DNA from: Paraburkholderia flagellata
GTDB taxonomy: Bacteria; Pseudomonadota; Gammaproteobacteria; Burkholderiales; Burkholderiaceae
Reading direction: 5' to 3'
NCBI RefSeq assembly: GCF_021390645.1
Contig: NZ_JAJEJT010000003.1
Span: 744,001 to 808,000 of the forward strand
DNA length: 64,000 nt
Positions within the stretch are counted from its first letter, which is position 1, and each line of letters opens with the position of its first letter. Positions 63,221 through 64,000 of this stretch are shown here, one piece after another. A program made the translations under genes and the position numbers. The notes under the pieces are model-generated. The model made no database searches. It worked only from the letters and a program-made list of their open reading frames with translations, and was not told where the DNA came from.

Positions 63221-63751
63221 ATGCAAATCACCGCCGACTCGCGTTACGACCTCGTTGCGCGTCTGCTGCACTGGCTCGTCGTCGCACTCGTGGCGGCGCA
63301 GTTCGTGATCGGCTGGACCATGCCCGATGTGCACCGCGACACGCGCCCCGTTGGCGAAATCGCCTGGCATCTGGGCGTTGGCACGGCACTCCTTGCCGCA
63401 ATGGCCTGCCGTCTGGTCTGGCGCGCGACCCATCGTCCACCGCCCGACGATCAGACGCCGTTCATGCGCGCCGTGGCGGCCCTCACGCATCTCGGCCTGT
63501 ACGCCCTGCTCATCGCGGTGCCCGTGCTCGGGTGGATCAACGCCTCGTCGCGCGCGTGGGATGTCACGCTGTTCGGCGCCATCCCCCTGCCCGCGCTCTC
63601 CTCTGCGGGTTCGTCGTTCGGGCATGCCATGGGCGACGTTCACAGTGCGCTCGCCTGGGTGCTGTTCGCGCTCATCTGCCTGCATGTGGTCGCAGCACTC
63701 TTTCATCGTTTCGTGCTCAACGATCGTGTGCTACAGCGCATGAAGCTCTAG
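63221..63751 (+). CDS. Cytochrome b561-family protein
   Basis: A 176-aa inner-membrane dihaem cytochrome with four TM helices. The helix-1 motif YDLVARLLHWLVVALVAAQF, the LGVGTALLAAMACRLVWRAT segment, LYALLIAVPVLGWINASSRA and HSALAWVLFALICLHVVAAL carry the His ligands. It moves electrons from ubiquinol or to exogenous acceptors; superoxide oxidase CybB is the nearest characterised relative. A ribosome site AAGGAG lies before ATG 63221. Confidence 0.9.
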   Translation: MQITADSRYDLVARLLHWLVVALVAAQFVIGWTMPDVHRDTRPVGEIAWHLGVGTALLAAMACRLVWRATHRPPPDDQTPFMRAVAALTHLGLYALLIAVPVLGWINASSRAWDVTLFGAIPLPALSSAGSSFGHAMGDVHSALAWVLFALICLHVVAALFHRFVLNDRVLQRMKL

Positions 63752-63765
63752 CCGTCGCTGGCCAT

Positions 63766-64000
63766 TCAGTCGTGTCGCGGCGCATCCGGCTCGGTCACGA
63801 AACCGACCTTTGCCAGTCCCGCGGCACTCGCGGCCGAGAGCAGCTTCGCCACACGCCCGTACGGCGTCGCGCGATCGGCCGAGAGACGGATTTCGGGCTG
63901 CGGCGTAAGCCGCGCGGCGGCGGCCAGCCGCGCAGATAAGCTGGCCTCCTGAACAGGCTGCGCGTTCCAGCTCATGTGGCCGAGCGCATCGACGACGATA
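63766..64000 (-). CDS. ExbD/TolR-type proton-channel protein (partial, C-terminal part)
   Basis: The C-terminal 77 residues of a TonB- or Tol-system accessory protein; its 5' end lies beyond the window. The sequence IVVDALGHMSWNAQPVQEAS, then IRLSADRATPYGRVAKLLSA and KVGFVTEP, is the periplasmic ExbD/TolR domain. The internal ATG at 63975 should not be taken as the start because the conserved domain reads through it. It converges with the cytochrome b561 gene. Confidence 0.88.
   Translation of the reverse strand, partial: IVVDALGHMSWNAQPVQEASLSARLAAAARLTPQPEIRLSADRATPYGRVAKLLSAASAAGLAKVGFVTEPDAPRHD

Overview
The window is a gene-dense, high-GC stretch with the character of a Burkholderiaceae chromosome (Paraburkholderia/Caballeronia-like). 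The evidence is protein similarity recognised by eye (SUF operon, HpnJ, zwf, DctA, MHS and NodT proteins) and a 170-bp hairpin-bearing repeat of a kind I associate with that group. I see no rRNA, tRNA, CRISPR array, transposase or integrase. Both ends cut genes: an AcrB-type RND pump at the left and an ExbD/TolR-type protein at the right.

Layout. 1-2883: RND efflux pump and adaptor with a divergent TetR regulator. 2912-13362: accessory genes (MEKHLA protein, chemoreceptor, SUOX-like protein, ABM monooxygenase with a divergent MarR and two palindromic operators, PLD-type phospholipid synthase, GNAT-like protein, PLP sulfur-amino-acid enzyme, NAD-dependent epimerase, LysR). 13479-16104: tarD-dctA, a D-tartrate dehydratase with a C4-dicarboxylate carrier, divergent from the LysR gene. 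16121-16660: two inverted copies of the repeat.

16698-27232, all on the minus strand, is the most distinctive block. A 92-aa double-glycine-leader peptide is followed by a strong hairpin. Then come a NodT-type outer-membrane lipoprotein, a membrane protein with two FHA domains, an HlyD adaptor, a parvulin PPIase without signal peptide, a 1023-aa ABC exporter (two cNMP-binding-like domains, C39 peptidase, membrane and ATPase domains) and a sigma-54 activator. A sigma-54-like promoter lies upstream of the peptide gene. I read this as a dedicated, highly regulated type I peptide secretion system. The cargo has no cysteines, no hydrophobic helix and no visible immunity partner, so it does not look like an ordinary bacteriocin. 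Two tandem DUF4399 genes lie just upstream.

28776-35308: a tightly packed run of a secreted SUMF1-fold protein, a Tat-exported molybdenum hydroxylase, its 2Fe-2S subunit, a dihaem cytochrome c and a one-HKD PLD-like protein. 35328-46721: PilZ protein, ECF sigma factor, ABC exporter, animal-type haem peroxidase, membrane protein, MHS transporter, phosphoesterase-family phospholipase C, short-chain dehydrogenase and a small membrane protein. 46856-52840: seven-gene SUF operon (sufBCDSU, sufT, Rieske ferredoxin). 52988-64000: small proteins, HpnJ, a glycine-rich secreted protein, two ROK kinases around zwf, a LysR/flavin monooxygenase pair with a perfect operator, cytochrome b561 and the ExbD fragment.

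All functional calls come from reading motifs by eye; no database search was run.
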